From contig NC_135126.1 in the NCBI RefSeq assembly GCF_050908995.1, forward strand, positions 12,152,001 through 12,216,000: DNA of 64,000 nt. The letters run 5' to 3'. This DNA is from Andrena cerasifolii (taxonomy: Eukaryota; Arthropoda; Insecta; Hymenoptera; Andrenidae). The position numbers and the translations under genes were made by a program. Positions 24,545 to 35,329 of this stretch are shown piece after piece. The notes under the pieces were generated by a model. That model made no database searches, was not told the DNA's origin, and saw only the letters and a list, made by a program, of their open reading frames with translations. Within the stretch, counting starts at the first letter, position 1, and each line of letters opens with the position of its first letter.

Positions 24545-26318
24545 CACTATTCACGTGCATTCCGCGCGGGGTACACGTGTCTGGTTCGAACGTCATTTCC
24601 ATTCAATCGAGATCCCATTTCCCAGCGGGCCGACGTGGTGCGGCGCCGCGGCCGTGTCGGGCGGGCTTTCGAAACAAATCTCCTCTCTCGTGCGCGCACG
24701 GTCGCGTCGCGGCGGAAATGTACGCCCGTAATGAAACCATCGTCGGCAACGAGAAGACGTCAATTAGCAGCCGAAACTCCCCGCGATCAGTGCCACTGCT
24801 TGATAGCTATCGAGGGACAGAGGCTGGCAAAGGGAGAGCGAGGAAGAGGGAGAGGAGCGTTAGTTTTTTTTCGCGCCAGCAACCGCCAGCTTCGATTCAC
24901 AGCCGAGAGCCCCGCGACGGATTAAATATGAGCGCGGAACGAGGGCGAAATTTCGACGGTCCCGATTCCTCCCCATGAGAATTACGTCGTTAAAGCGGCA
25001 ACAAACTTTCCAGTTTGAATCGAATTCACCTGGTCCCCTGGCAGGGAAGCGCGCGCGCGCTGTTCAAACTTTCTCGTGCTTCTTTCCGGGGGTAACTTCT
25101 GTGACGCGTGCGGCATGTGGAGTCCCTTCAAATTTATTGGATGACAGAGCGAAACGTGTTTAGACCGTCGTCCTCCACTTCCGAGAGAATACGAAATACG
25201 AGGAAATTCGACTGTGCTTTGAGCAGCCTCCGCTGACTTCGCCGAACGAGAGCACGATCAAGGGATACACATTTCTTTCCGCGCGGTTAAACTATTATCC
25301 GTCATAGCACGGCTTCGCTCCTAATCACGCACCTACGTGGCTAAAAGGAACCGTGTGTTGCTCGATCTCACCCTCTCTACAAATACACAAAGCGTCATCT
25401 GGATCGCCAGCGCACGTTTCGCGAATGTTCTTCGTGCGGCTGCGCGCTAAACCGTTCCGTCGGGCGTGCTTCGGATAAAGTACACAAACAGAGCTCCGCG
25501 CCACCCTTCGTCCGCGTATCCTCGGATTATACCCGAAGAAACGAGCGTGTAACGTAATCAACGATCGCCCGCGAATCCCGGGGATTCACGGCGGAATTCT
25601 CAGACGGTCTAATGGCGAGATTTTCGGCGCGAAAATCTCGGCGAAGCGGCGCCGCTTGTCCCGAGTGACGTGTCCGCCGCGCAGGGAATCCCCCGCGAAT
25701 TCGACGTTTTACGTCAATGGGATTTTCATCGCATCGACAGGGGCAGGATCAATAATAGAGGGGCGAGCGTCTAGACGGGGCCGCAGGGGTCGGAGTTTCG
25801 CGATGACTGTACACCCGCTGGCTGACACCAAGTAAGTCAAAGGTCTTTCGCAGCGGATTTATCGAGGGTGTCTCGCTCTCTTACTCGCTCCCTTTCATAG
25901 GGAAAAGGGGCTGACCTCGACGAGTTAACCAACCTTCGGTTCTCTCGGCACCCTCTCTCGGGTTCACGGAACGTGAAGGGGGTGAAGTCGTCTACGAGCT
26001 TCCCGCCGACGCGTCGTCCTGGACATGTCGTTTACGTCGAACGGGAACAGCTGTTTCGAGACCGAACCCCCTATCGCATCCACGCTGTCCCGGCGGCTAT
26101 TTTTACCGTGGACTCCTCTTGATTTACCCGCGAGAATCGTAACGCGTTCCCGATACTCCGTTCATCGATTCGCATTTCAAGGGCCACGCTTTGTGAAAAT
26201 AGACTCGTTTATTTACTTGCGCGACTAGATCGTGAGACGGGGTGGTACGCGGTGCAAAGGGGATATAGTATCCAGAACCCAGAGGTAAATTGAATGGCCT
26301 GGCGGCTATCAATCGTGA
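24545..26318. other. Gene-free CpG-rich stretch with one perfect palindrome
   Basis: Nothing is seen except the palindrome at 25616-25640 and a lone GTAAGTCA donor-like site near 25829. Confidence 0.45.
25616..25640. repeat. Perfect 11-bp palindrome with 3-base loop
   Basis: CGAGATTTTCG, then GCG, then CGAAAATCTCG. The stem pairs without mismatch. About 30 bp upstream, GAATCCCGGGGATTC is a near-palindrome. Function unknown; it could be a dyad protein-binding site or a hairpin in RNA. Confidence 0.8.
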
Positions 26319-26421
26319 AAAGAACACAGAGAAACGAGTGATAGAATTCATAGAACGGGTAATCTGCGATTAAACAAGAGAATCTTACTTAGAAACGTAA
26401 TATTTCCCTCATTAATTGCAG

Positions 26422-26876
26422 GGGTAATTGCTCCTGTAATAGCTCTGTTATTTCTGGACCACCCGTCAGAGTCAGCAAAATTGCATACCCCCAGGAATAG
26501 GATCATTAAAAGGCAAGTTAGTTCTGAAATGTTCCGTATGAAAGAGGGGGCATTAGCGAGGGAACTAAGATGGGCATTAATTCTAAGAAGTTTCAGGACG
26601 ACAGTGCTGGTATTAAGACAAATGATTCGCTCCTCAAAGAAAAACGGCTCCAGCTGTATCTTGCCATATCTCTTTCACGTTTCTAGCTTACGAGTAGGTA
26701 CGTATCTCTATACGCCTTCAAAGTGTACCTACTTATCGAAATTAACACCGAAAGCATCCCCTATCAAATTCGTCGCCAGCATTTACTATCGCGATGAGTG
26801 CACGAATGGAAAGTATCACGTTTCTACGTGCATAGAGACAAGAATCGATCCCCTTCGCCTCTGTTTGTGGCGGTAA
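26422..26876 (+). CDS. Candidate terminal exon or long chance frame (unconfirmed)
   Basis: A frame is open from 26319 to the stop at 26874-26876, about 185 codons, in DNA of only moderate GC. CTCATTAATTGCAG ending at 26421 is a good acceptor. From there the frame reads V-I-A-P-V-I-A-L-L-F-L-D-H-P-S, then a basic stretch, and ends C-L-W-R. The hydrophobic opening could be a membrane segment. I recognise no family. In 64 kb about one such frame would be expected by chance, so the evidence is modest. Confidence 0.15.
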
Positions 26877-27050
26877 ACAAAATCTAATTCCATCGCGTCC
26901 GCGTGCACCAGCCGACTGCGGGTGACTTCGTCGCAATTCCTGTTCGCGATCGCTATTTCTGCCGTGCATCGAATAAGACCGACTTAAACAACAAACGCAC
27001 CTGATGCTGCCGCGATAAAACGTAGACAGCCGATATCGCCGGCATTTCCA

Positions 27051-27055
27051 CGGCG
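27051..27055. repeat. Left target-site duplication CGGCG
   Basis: Perfect match to 28019-28023. Confidence 0.85.
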
Positions 27056-28018
27056 CACAGTGGGGTGGGAGACCCTCAAAGTTGGCGAAAAATCGAAATA
27101 CAAGAGAATGTTTACATATCTGATTTTTTATCCCTGGTATAGTTGAAATATGGGCGCACAATAAAACGTATATCCACAGCCTGCTACAACTCTTCCTTCC
27201 TTCCTTTATTTGCAGGAACTCCATTACATGTTTCTTCCAAGCGATTTATCAAACGATTTTGTGTAGCTATTTTTTGTGTTTTCTGTGTTATAAACTTCTG
27301 TTTCGCGATGAAGACGTCAATTTCAGATGTTTGTTTAATTACCTTTTGTTGTTACACGTTTGCGACAAGCAGTAATACCTTAATTACCATAGCTGATCTG
27401 CACGAACAATTAAACATTTAGTTAACTTCCAAGTCTGATCAAGCATTGTTCTTTGCACAGTTATCATCTCTGATTATCGAAGAACTGAGATTAACTTTCA
27501 GATTCTGCTCGTTTTTGCTCAAATCCCTATAATTTCAAGTCATTCAAAAAGGTTCCGAGTTCATGAAAATAATGTCTTTTTGCAATCAGGATATTTTAAA
27601 TCACTTCTTATTAAGTTCAAATCCCGTAATAACCAGCAAGAGACGATAACCCCTCCAAAATCGTCAATCTCTGCCCAAAGAAGCTTTAAACTTATTATTG
27701 CCTCCAGTTATAAGTCGCGATGATCATACTACACCGTTGCAGTCTTATAATGAATATGATGACAGTGATACTAGTTCACACGATCATTAACATGATCAAT
27801 GCATTGCCGTAACAAAAAAGAATAAAATGGTTTCACATATTGTGTTATTAAGTATGTGCAAAAATGTATTAAATAAGTTTAAACTTAGGATATAAAAGAG
27901 GAATCTTTTGTTTTAATTACATTAAAACAATCGTTTCTGATTAAGTTATTTAATTAACACAAGTTTTCATGACGCCTAGGAATTGATGCCAACTTTTAGG
28001 GTCTTCCACCCCACTGTG
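27056..28018. mobile_element. Transib-type DNA transposon remnant, 963 bp
   Basis: The left end is CACAGTGGGGTGGGAGACCC; the right end, inverted, is CACAGTGGGGTGGAAGACCC. The inverted repeat is about 31 bp with two mismatches, extending through AAAGTTGGC. It is flanked by a perfect 5-bp duplication, CGGCG (27051-27055 and 28019-28023). The terminal CACAGTG matches the recombination-signal heptamer. On the left, CGAAAAATC follows 23 bp later, resembling the nonamer ACAAAAACC in its A-core; the right end lacks this. The interior is AT-rich and holds a broken frame at 27143-27790. Its ends differ from the element at 12565 beyond the first nine bases, so it is a different family of the same superfamily. 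Confidence 0.85.
27143..27790 (+). pseudogene. Decayed reading frame inside the Transib-type element
   Basis: One frame is open except for three stops (27419 TAG, about 27530 TAA, 27647 TAA) across nearly 650 bp of AT-rich DNA, where chance stops should be far more frequent. Pieces read like protein: D-L-H-E-Q-L-N-I before the first stop, then S-L-I-I-E-E-L-R-L-T-F, and finally L-L-L-P-P-V-I-S-R-D-D-H with an acidic/serine tail ending D-T-S-S-H-D-H and stop at 27788. A second frame is open for about 95 codons from about 27440 to 27720, which may indicate a frameshift. It could be a remnant of a transposase, a second transposon-encoded protein, or a captured host fragment. I do not recognise it, and the usual Transib catalytic residues cannot be placed. 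Confidence 0.35.
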
Positions 28019-28023
28019 CGGCG
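28019..28023. repeat. Right target-site duplication CGGCG
   Basis: Perfect match to 27051-27055. Confidence 0.85.
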
Positions 28024-28383
28024 TTCAATCGGCTTGCCACATTGGGAAGAAAATGGAACGCCCAGGGCCAGCGGGAATTTTTGGAACGCAACCGCGGAAA
28101 CACGGTGCAGCCTCGAAGAAAAGGAACACTGTCACCGGAATCGCGCACAAGTCGATGTTTTACGAGCGTTTCCGTCGCGTTTACGAGCAACCCCGTCATA
28201 AATGCGACCGAATATAGACACCCGTCTATATACTCGCCAAATAGACAAAGACAGGGCTTTATCTTTCTCTAACCTGATAAGGGTGTAGGTCAACAAGATG
28301 CCGGGGAGTTTGCAACACCTACAGAATAGTTGAGGCAAGTATTAAGTTAGCGCGACAAGTTCTGTGCATTGATTTCCTGAGTG

Positions 28384-28413
28384 GACAGGATTTCACAAAG
28401 TGGAAATCCTGTC
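28384..28413. repeat. Perfect 11-bp hairpin
   Basis: GACAGGATTTC, 8-base loop ACAAAGTG, GAAATCCTGTC. Stem without mismatches. Role unknown. Confidence 0.8.
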
Positions 28414-29550
28414 ACCCGTGGCGAAATGCTTTATAGAGTACGAAGCAGTTCAGCGCGAGATATTCTGCTCCAAATAAAGGAAGAATAACGTATTGGATTC
28501 TAATTGGATAGAATGGTCGCGTCTCTATTAATCCAGCATTGATTAGATGCTCGGAATCGATTGTGCAGGCGTGCACGTGAAAGGGGAATAAACTCGATAG
28601 TAGCAACTTCGATATATCCGATATAATTTAAGGCTGAATATAAGGCATTACGGAAAATTGAATTCCTGTCTCACGCTTACCAGTGAACAGCACTTTCCCA
28701 GCTACCCAATGGTTACACGGAAAACTCGCAGTTTCCCTATGAAAGCGGCGTAAAAAAAGGGGGATGCAATTTAGATGCAAATTGCAATCATATCGAAGCT
28801 TCGATCTCGGCCCTTCGTAGACCCTAGGAGCCGATCGACGTTGTTTTCGTCCCATAACTTTTTTGTCGGCTGCGCGTCGGTCCCTTTCCCGTTCCCTTCT
28901 TCGTTGGTCATGCCCGATGTTCGTAGAAGGGCCTACTTTCGGGGCGTAAACTTTTAAATGTATCCTAGTATTCAAATCGGGACGTTGTAACCGGTGGTTA
29001 CTTTAATAGCGATGGGGAGAGATAGCGGAGCTCCGGGTTAGAGTTGCGCGGAAAGGGACGTCGGAAGCTACGCGAGGTTCCTACGTTCTGGGGAGCTTGT
29101 ACATATGACTGGCAAATAGGTCGTTGGTCCTTTTGCCACGGGCGCAACGAAGACGGAGCAACGGGGGATGGCGGAGGGGTAAGAGAAAAACATCCTCGCC
29201 GCGAGCGGATTTTAAATTCAAACGAGCCCCGATTACGCCATTCAATGAATGGCCGCAGGATTACGCGCGTTGCGAACTTTCCAACGACCTTTGAAACAGA
29301 CACTCTCCAACGAATGGCGTCGTCCTTCTCCGTTCGGCTCCGTCCCGTGCGCGGCTCCCGCCCCCCAGCCGCGTCGTTAAATCCTGCGGGTAATATCGAA
29401 AGTGCTGGCGTGTACAGGTTTTTCCAAGTGGCGCGATGCAATCGCGCAAAACGTCGTCGGTTCCGGAGCGGCTCGGCGACGAACGCGTCCGTTCGTTCAC
29501 GTGGCCGTCCCTCAAATGACTAGCGAAGACTACGCCAGAGATGAGTGGAG

Positions 29551-29577
29551 TATAAAAGGGTCGGCGAATAGGCCGAC
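29551..29577 (+). promoter_or_regulatory. TATAAAAG box followed by short hairpin
   Basis: GAGTATAAAAGGG matches the TATA consensus well (TATAAAAG at 29551-29558). Directly downstream, GTCGGC and GCCGAC (29560-29565 and 29572-29577) form a 6-bp stem, which would fall upstream of a start site near 29580. A CACGTGG E-box lies about 50 bp upstream, and a pyrimidine-rich leader-like stretch follows. No credible ATG frame follows within 150 bp, so this may be a non-coding promoter or chance. Confidence 0.25.
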
Positions 29578-32500
29578 AAGAGGGTCTCGAAACCCGGCGG
29601 CATTTCCTTCCTCTTCGGACCTTTCCTCTGCGCTCGTCACCCACCGCGTACTCGGCGATCCTCTTCCCACCCTTCCATCTCGTCTGACCGATTGAAAAAT
29701 ACTCCCTCGCCAAGCTCCTGCCCCGTTCTCGGATCGCGCGCCCCTCTCCGGTCGATAGTTAAGCTCGAAAATATCCTATGCCTACTTGCGGCCGACACGA
29801 TTATCCGGCGAGCCATTAGGAGTAGCCTCCGCTCAAAGAGAACGCTTTATTTTGAAAAAGGATTCCAACGGAAGCGGATTTGATAGCGTTTTAGTCGCTG
29901 TAAAGTAAGCGACATTAAAAGGTCGAAGGGCCCTCTAATCGAGGGCGGTACGAAAAAGCTTAGGTGCGAGAGGATTAACCGGAAGTGCTTTTAGCAAGAA
30001 TAAACTGGGAGTCGTGAAGCAGCGTGGCGCTGTCTCCTGGCCGGTTTGATAAAAATTACCGAGCTAACGGGCGGAGAGGTGTCCGACTCGGCTGCGGATA
30101 GAAAAGTTTTGCTCGTTTTCGGTGGTGTGTTAAGCGTAATTCTGGGAATGAAATAACACGACGGTAAAAGGACAACGGAAAATTTCATCTCGATTAACGA
30201 GAGGTGAGCGGAGCTCTCCCGTAGTTAGGAATTTCTACAATTTCATTCCCCCGAATTGATATCCTCCCCTGGGCGGGTGTCAATTAACAAAATGCGGCGT
30301 TCTTCTAGCGGCCGGATGGCTAAGAAACGCGGTCACGGAAAGAAACGCGCCTGTGTTTCGTCGGACGATCGTGGCGCTTAATAATTTGCCAATTAGAAAG
30401 CGGGCACGGACGCGCTTCATCCCCTAACTGATTGCCCTTGACGCCAGCCCCCACGTTTAGCGGCGGGCTCGCGGCGAATAAGCGAGCGAACGTGGCGGGG
30501 GCGGCTGGCTCCGAGAGTGCAACGCGCGCAGTGTTTCTACTTTTTGTACCTCGATGCAATCGCAAAAAAGCACGCAGACGTCGGCGAGGTTTCAGACGTG
30601 CCCCCAGCCGTGCTCGATAGCGAGCGGTCGCCCCTGAAATGACTAGTGGTGGCTGCGACGGGGTTGTGGGAGGGTGTTAGCCGTGGTAACGGGCGTCGGC
30701 GACGGTGCTGCTGGTGGTGGTGGATGTGAAGGGCCTGGTAGGGCTGGCAGAGGGTGCTGGAGGGCTCGAAAGAGTGGCGAGCAAGGGTGGCGAGTGCCGC
30801 GGCAGCGTTTCTGCTCGAGTGTCGGGAAACGGAGCCGGCTGGCTTCGCGACACGGGGATAGAAAGAAAGCCAGGGAGCAGAGGACTTCTGACGATTTCCT
30901 CGAAAAGCGTCGAGAATACTAATGAAAAGAGGGACGATGACTCGAAAACGAGCTCACGAGACGTCTCGACTTCAATGACGCGGTCGCTCAGGCGATTCCC
31001 CGTGTAATTAGCTCGACATTACCACCCCCGTTATCAATCAAAATCGTTCGCAAACGTCGAGGCGCACTGACGTTAATTTGCCCTGAGGATCGGAGATGAA
31101 GAATTTAATGGCGGCGTGGGATCATTTATCAGGACCCAACGAAATAAAAATTTGTCGAGCAGCGTAGATTGGAGCAAATCCTGTTGATCCACCACCACCC
31201 TCCTTTTCACTTTATTACTGTACCGGGGGCCCCGTCTTCCGCGGCAGCTGCTAGTCAAGAACATACATAAATCCGAGGTTAACACGCGTCGCTGGTTAAA
31301 CGCGTTCTTCATCGCCTGGTCCAGGTCTCTAGATTTTATGAAAGGCCCCGATTTAATTGTCATTAAACTAACTGCTTGCTTAATCATTTTCCTACAACCT
31401 TTGCGCAATCGTTTGACAACTATACCCCATATGGTACGCGGATCTGATCCGCTTACAGATTGAATCGTCCATATTTCTTGGCGACTAGTGTCACCAGGTC
31501 ACCCATCGATCGGCAGTCGCGAGCATCCACCGCTGGAGTGGATCGAAGATGATGAACTCTCTCCTCCCGGTTACAGTTCGTCCGGTCGTATCTCCAGGGA
31601 TCTGCAGGTCTCATTGTCAAACGATCCGCACACAGGGCCAGGGCACGCAGATGCGCATGCACGTGCACGCGGGACGACCACACGCGCACACGCACACACG
31701 GTATTGATTGCTCGGCAGTCGGTGGCTTACGATTTATGTCGTCGCAGCCGCGACCGGAATAACCGATGTCACGCTGAAAATTCACTTTTTTCCTCCGCCA
31801 CCTGCGTCACCATGAATCCTACCTGACAACCGGAATCGTCCTGACCCCGGCAGCCAGCCAGCACGAGAGCGCACAAAAGTACGCGGGGGCCCGAGGAACA
31901 CCGCGGAATTTATCATCGGCGAGCCTGGACAAACTTGCCCGCTCGGAACGGCCAGGCTCGAGGAGCGCTCGAATATCAAGTTAATCGGTGAAATTGGTCG
32001 ATCGAATGGTGAGACTGATTTCCTCGTCCCGCAGGAGCATTCTATTTTGGTGCCGCATCAGGAAACATCTTTTTGCAGCTGAGGACGCCAACGAGGAGGA
32101 GGGATGCGAAGTTAAACCGCGAGGCTATCGAGTCTTTAATTGGGCGAATATTGGAACACTATTTCAGTCGTGTCCGCCAAATACGAAGGACGGTGAGGTT
32201 TTTAGAGTGTTCACCTGAACCACGCGGGTCGATAAGGTGTTTAAAGAAACGTCGCCTGCCACGAGATATACTTTAATTAATCACGAAGCGAAGAAGTCGG
32301 ACTCGTTAAGTCACAGACCGCTGAGACGGCGATGTCAGAGCTTCAGCTCTTGGATTTTCTAATTTCGCCGTGCATTTAAATGCGGAGTAAAAATCTGTCG
32401 GAGGTGTCAGGCTCGGTGTTGGCCGTGTTACGACAAATTGCTTATTCAATTCTAGCACCAGAAGCGTATTTGATGTCGACCGTATTCTTGGTGAAAGCCA

Positions 32501-33110
32501 GGGGAGTAAAGTTCGTCCTTTCCGGGAGCTGGAGGCGAAAGGCGATCGTTGAAAAGGTGCTACGTAGGTCGCGAATAATTTTCGGGATCAGACGGAATTG
32601 GAATTGAATCACTGACACGGGAGCGGCGCTTGGAAAATTGGCTGGTTTTTGTTTCGAGGTTCTTTCATCGGGGGCGGCGAGAGCTTCTTTGATTTTAGCG
32701 CGTTTCTGAACGGAAAGATTACGTCCCCCGTCTTTGTTCGAAATTCCCAGTCGTCGTACGCGCGCGCGATAAATCGTCCATTCAATTTACGCGCGAAAGG
32801 GAGCTCAAAGGAGAACGTGTCTCGGGGCCGGCTCCGCGAGACTTACATTTTCGAAGGAGCTACACGGGGAGGAAGCGAGAGAGAAGAAATGCTTAAGGGA
32901 GGAGTTTAAAAAAGAATCGTATAAAGCGAAGATAATTTCCGCGATAAGACTCTTGGCCCGTATTACCCTACTAGTTAATAGGATCTACGTTGCTAACTTA
33001 GTTTGGAACTTAGTTGGACTTCCCGAGTGCAAAGAGTCTTCTCTTCCGCAGTCTTCCTCTCTTCTCTCAGACTCGCCGTAGATTAACGGGGCGCCTGCTC
33101 CGAGCTGAAA

Positions 33111-33194
33111 ATCGTTGTACAGTTTGACTCCGAGATTTCGCTAATCTCGCTGCGAGCGTCCTTAACATTCAAATCCCACCCTCTGTACAACGAT
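33111..33194. repeat. Nested inverted repeat (12-bp outer, 7-bp inner stem)
   Basis: The outer arms ATCGTTGTACAG (33111-33122) and CTGTACAACGAT (33183-33194) are perfect complements 60 bp apart. Inside, CGAGATT (33131-33137) pairs with AATCTCG (33143-33149) around TCGCT. The right outer arm overlaps the ATG of the candidate exon at 33193. It could be a structured RNA or a cruciform. It is shorter than a typical insect microRNA precursor stem. Confidence 0.6.
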
Positions 33195-33330
33195 GCTTGG
33201 CCAAATCAACGGAAAGCCGATAAGACATACACATCCTACGCTCGAGTTGACAGTTTGGATTCAAGAATTTAGGTATATCGCAGCGCCGAAGGAAGACCCT
33301 TTCCCTCAGCGACATATTCTACGTTACGCC
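33193..33330 (+). CDS. Candidate coding exon, 46 codons, with GTAAGTATG donor (unconfirmed)
   Basis: The ATG at 33193 has A at -3 (CAACGATG). The frame reads M-L-G-Q-I-N-G-K-P-I, passes T-V-W-I-Q-E-F-R-Y, and ends H-I-L-R-Y-A exactly in phase 0 at 33330. A consensus donor GTAAGTATG follows at 33331. The amino-acid mix is less arginine/serine-skewed than the chance frames around it. No family recognised and no downstream exon located. The upstream hairpin overlapping the ATG is an unusual neighbour. It could be a first coding exon or coincidence. Confidence 0.22.
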
Positions 33331-34647
33331 GTAAGTATGATTTACCTCTGCAATCTTAACGTTTCTTCTGATAAAAGCTCGAGTTTCCCCATATGCGATG
33401 CGTAAGTCGATCTCCGTATCACGGTCGACCCTCGGGCGACACTGAGCCGGAGAATTACATCTTCCAGCAAGGTATTCTTCCCCCGCGCGTTTTTCAACGA
33501 TAGAAGCTTTAATCTTCAGGAGCGTTTCATTCGGGGAATACTCAACCTTCTTATTATACTTGCGTTCAAGATTAGTTAAAGTTCAACGTGTCCTACATGT
33601 AAGGAAGGACCGAAACCTCTCCCTTCAGTTGCAACGTGACGGGGCTTAATTGCTCGCCACTCATCAACTCTTTCGAATTTACCGTAGCACCATCGCGATC
33701 GACCTACGAAATCCCCGTCCGCGGCGTTTCGCTTTTACAGCCGTTTGGATGAGGGGGCAACGTCTGCCCGGGCACCGTCTCCGGGGCGGAATTTTTCAAA
33801 CCGACTTTGTTTTATTACGAAGCATTCTTCCGCGCGTTCGGAAATACTTGCCGGGGCCGGATAATTCCCCGCGGAATACGAGCTCTTACCCGGGCGAGGA
33901 AACACATTTCCCGGCCGAGCACGTCGAACGGGATCGTTTAGGAAAGATTAAACTTTTTAAATTCCTATAAATTTTCGCGACGATAACGAGACGCTGGCCC
34001 CTGCCGCGCGATCTCTGCACGGTGACGTGTGCACGCGCGTGCAGCGAAACTCGCGGCGGGCGATTAAGCGGCGCGAGCTGTGATCCGCGTTTTACGGCGC
34101 TGAGAAAGCCCGGCGATAAGTCGGAGAGTAAGGGGCGCGAGGGGGCGAGAACCGCTCGAAATCTCACGGTGTTCCGTGGCCGCGCGTGGTTGGAACGGGA
34201 CAATGGGATCGCGAGCAAATTGCCCGGTCATCGCGGACGCGGAAATTACCGCGTCGCATTTAGAGGATCCTCGTGACAAACGGGTATAACAACAGCACCG
34301 CGCACATTGTGCCCGTCGCCTGTGAAATTCTCGGTGGCCGTACGATCACGCGACAAATCGTACGTGCGCGGCCGCCTTTGTGTCGCGCCCGCCGCCGTGC
34401 GACATTCACGCGCACCTTTTGCGCCCCCGAAGACGGCCCCTTGTTCTTTCTCGTTACTCTGTGCCGTTGCATCCCGCCGCGCTTCGTTACGCTCTGCACA
34501 CAACGGGAAACACGGGCCCGCTTTTACGGTCAGCTTCCCCCACCGTCGGGAAATGGTGCTGCAATTTTCCCGCGCGCCACGTAATTACATTCGGCTGCTG
34601 AACGCGTGGAGTGACGTCGGTTTAGGTTGACAGGTCGAGACGCCCAA

Positions 34648-35099
34648 CAAGGGAAGATCCCGAAGCCGAAAATTCAAAAAATTCTGAAACTTTCTGAGTG
34701 TGTAGGGGATTTCCTCCTGATTACAAGGCAATTTTTGTTTGCTGCCCAAATTCACTCGAACGGGGTGAAATTAACCACCGAAAATTCGGCTATTTTTCAT
34801 TTTTGTGATGTAACTCGCCAAATGTAAGGGATAGAAAAAAAGTTTCGAGACAAAAGTTACTTCTTTTAATTAGATCTATCGTTTGGTAAAAGAATTATTT
34901 TACATTTGTTATAACATTTGTATAAACATAAGTTATAACAGAGAATCGGAAAATAAATGGGTTTTCAGGGGTCAATTATACACCCTTAGAGTGAATTTGG
35001 GCAACAAACAAGAATTGCGTTGTAATCAGGGGGAAATTCCCTACATATTCACGGAATTTCAGAATTTTTTGGAATTTCCGGGTTCGGGATGTTCCCTTG
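34648..35099. mobile_element. Inverted-repeat element (MITE-like), 452 bp
   Basis: The left end is CAAGGGAAGATCCCGAAGCC; the right end inverted is CAAGGGAACATCCCGAACCC. The arms pair over about 130 bp (34648-34780 and 34970-35099), sharing CCTGATTACAA and GCCCAAATTCACTC. The centre is AT-rich. No target duplication is evident (left flank ACGCCCAA, right flank CAAGACAC). Superfamily unassigned, no coding frame. Confidence 0.75.
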
Positions 35100-35329
35100 C
35101 AAGACACTCGTGAATCCCGATGTAATTGGAGTCCAGACATGCGGATGTGATCCATATCGCTGTTTGGAGACTAAGAAAGAAGGTCGTTTTTAAATATTCT
35201 AATTAATCATCGTCGCGACGAAGATTGAACGATATCAAGCTTACTAAGGATGTGTCAGTTATAGGTATACATAACTCGATGCATAAAACAGTAGGTAGGT
35301 TCTTTAAATCAGAAAAGATACTCTTCTAT

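Larger units (their letters stand above)
28024..33110. other. Gene-free stretch with one hairpin and a TATA motif
   Basis: Unique CpG-rich DNA. The hairpin at 28384 and the TATA motif at 29551 are listed separately. GGT/GGC-rich sequence near 30680-30790 gives glycine/valine-rich chance frames. A weak (AC)n-like patch lies near 31660-31700. No gene recognised. Confidence 0.45.

Noticed and set aside
24575..24595. GGTTCGAAC resembling a tRNA B box
   Set aside because: No A box or cloverleaf upstream at the required distance.
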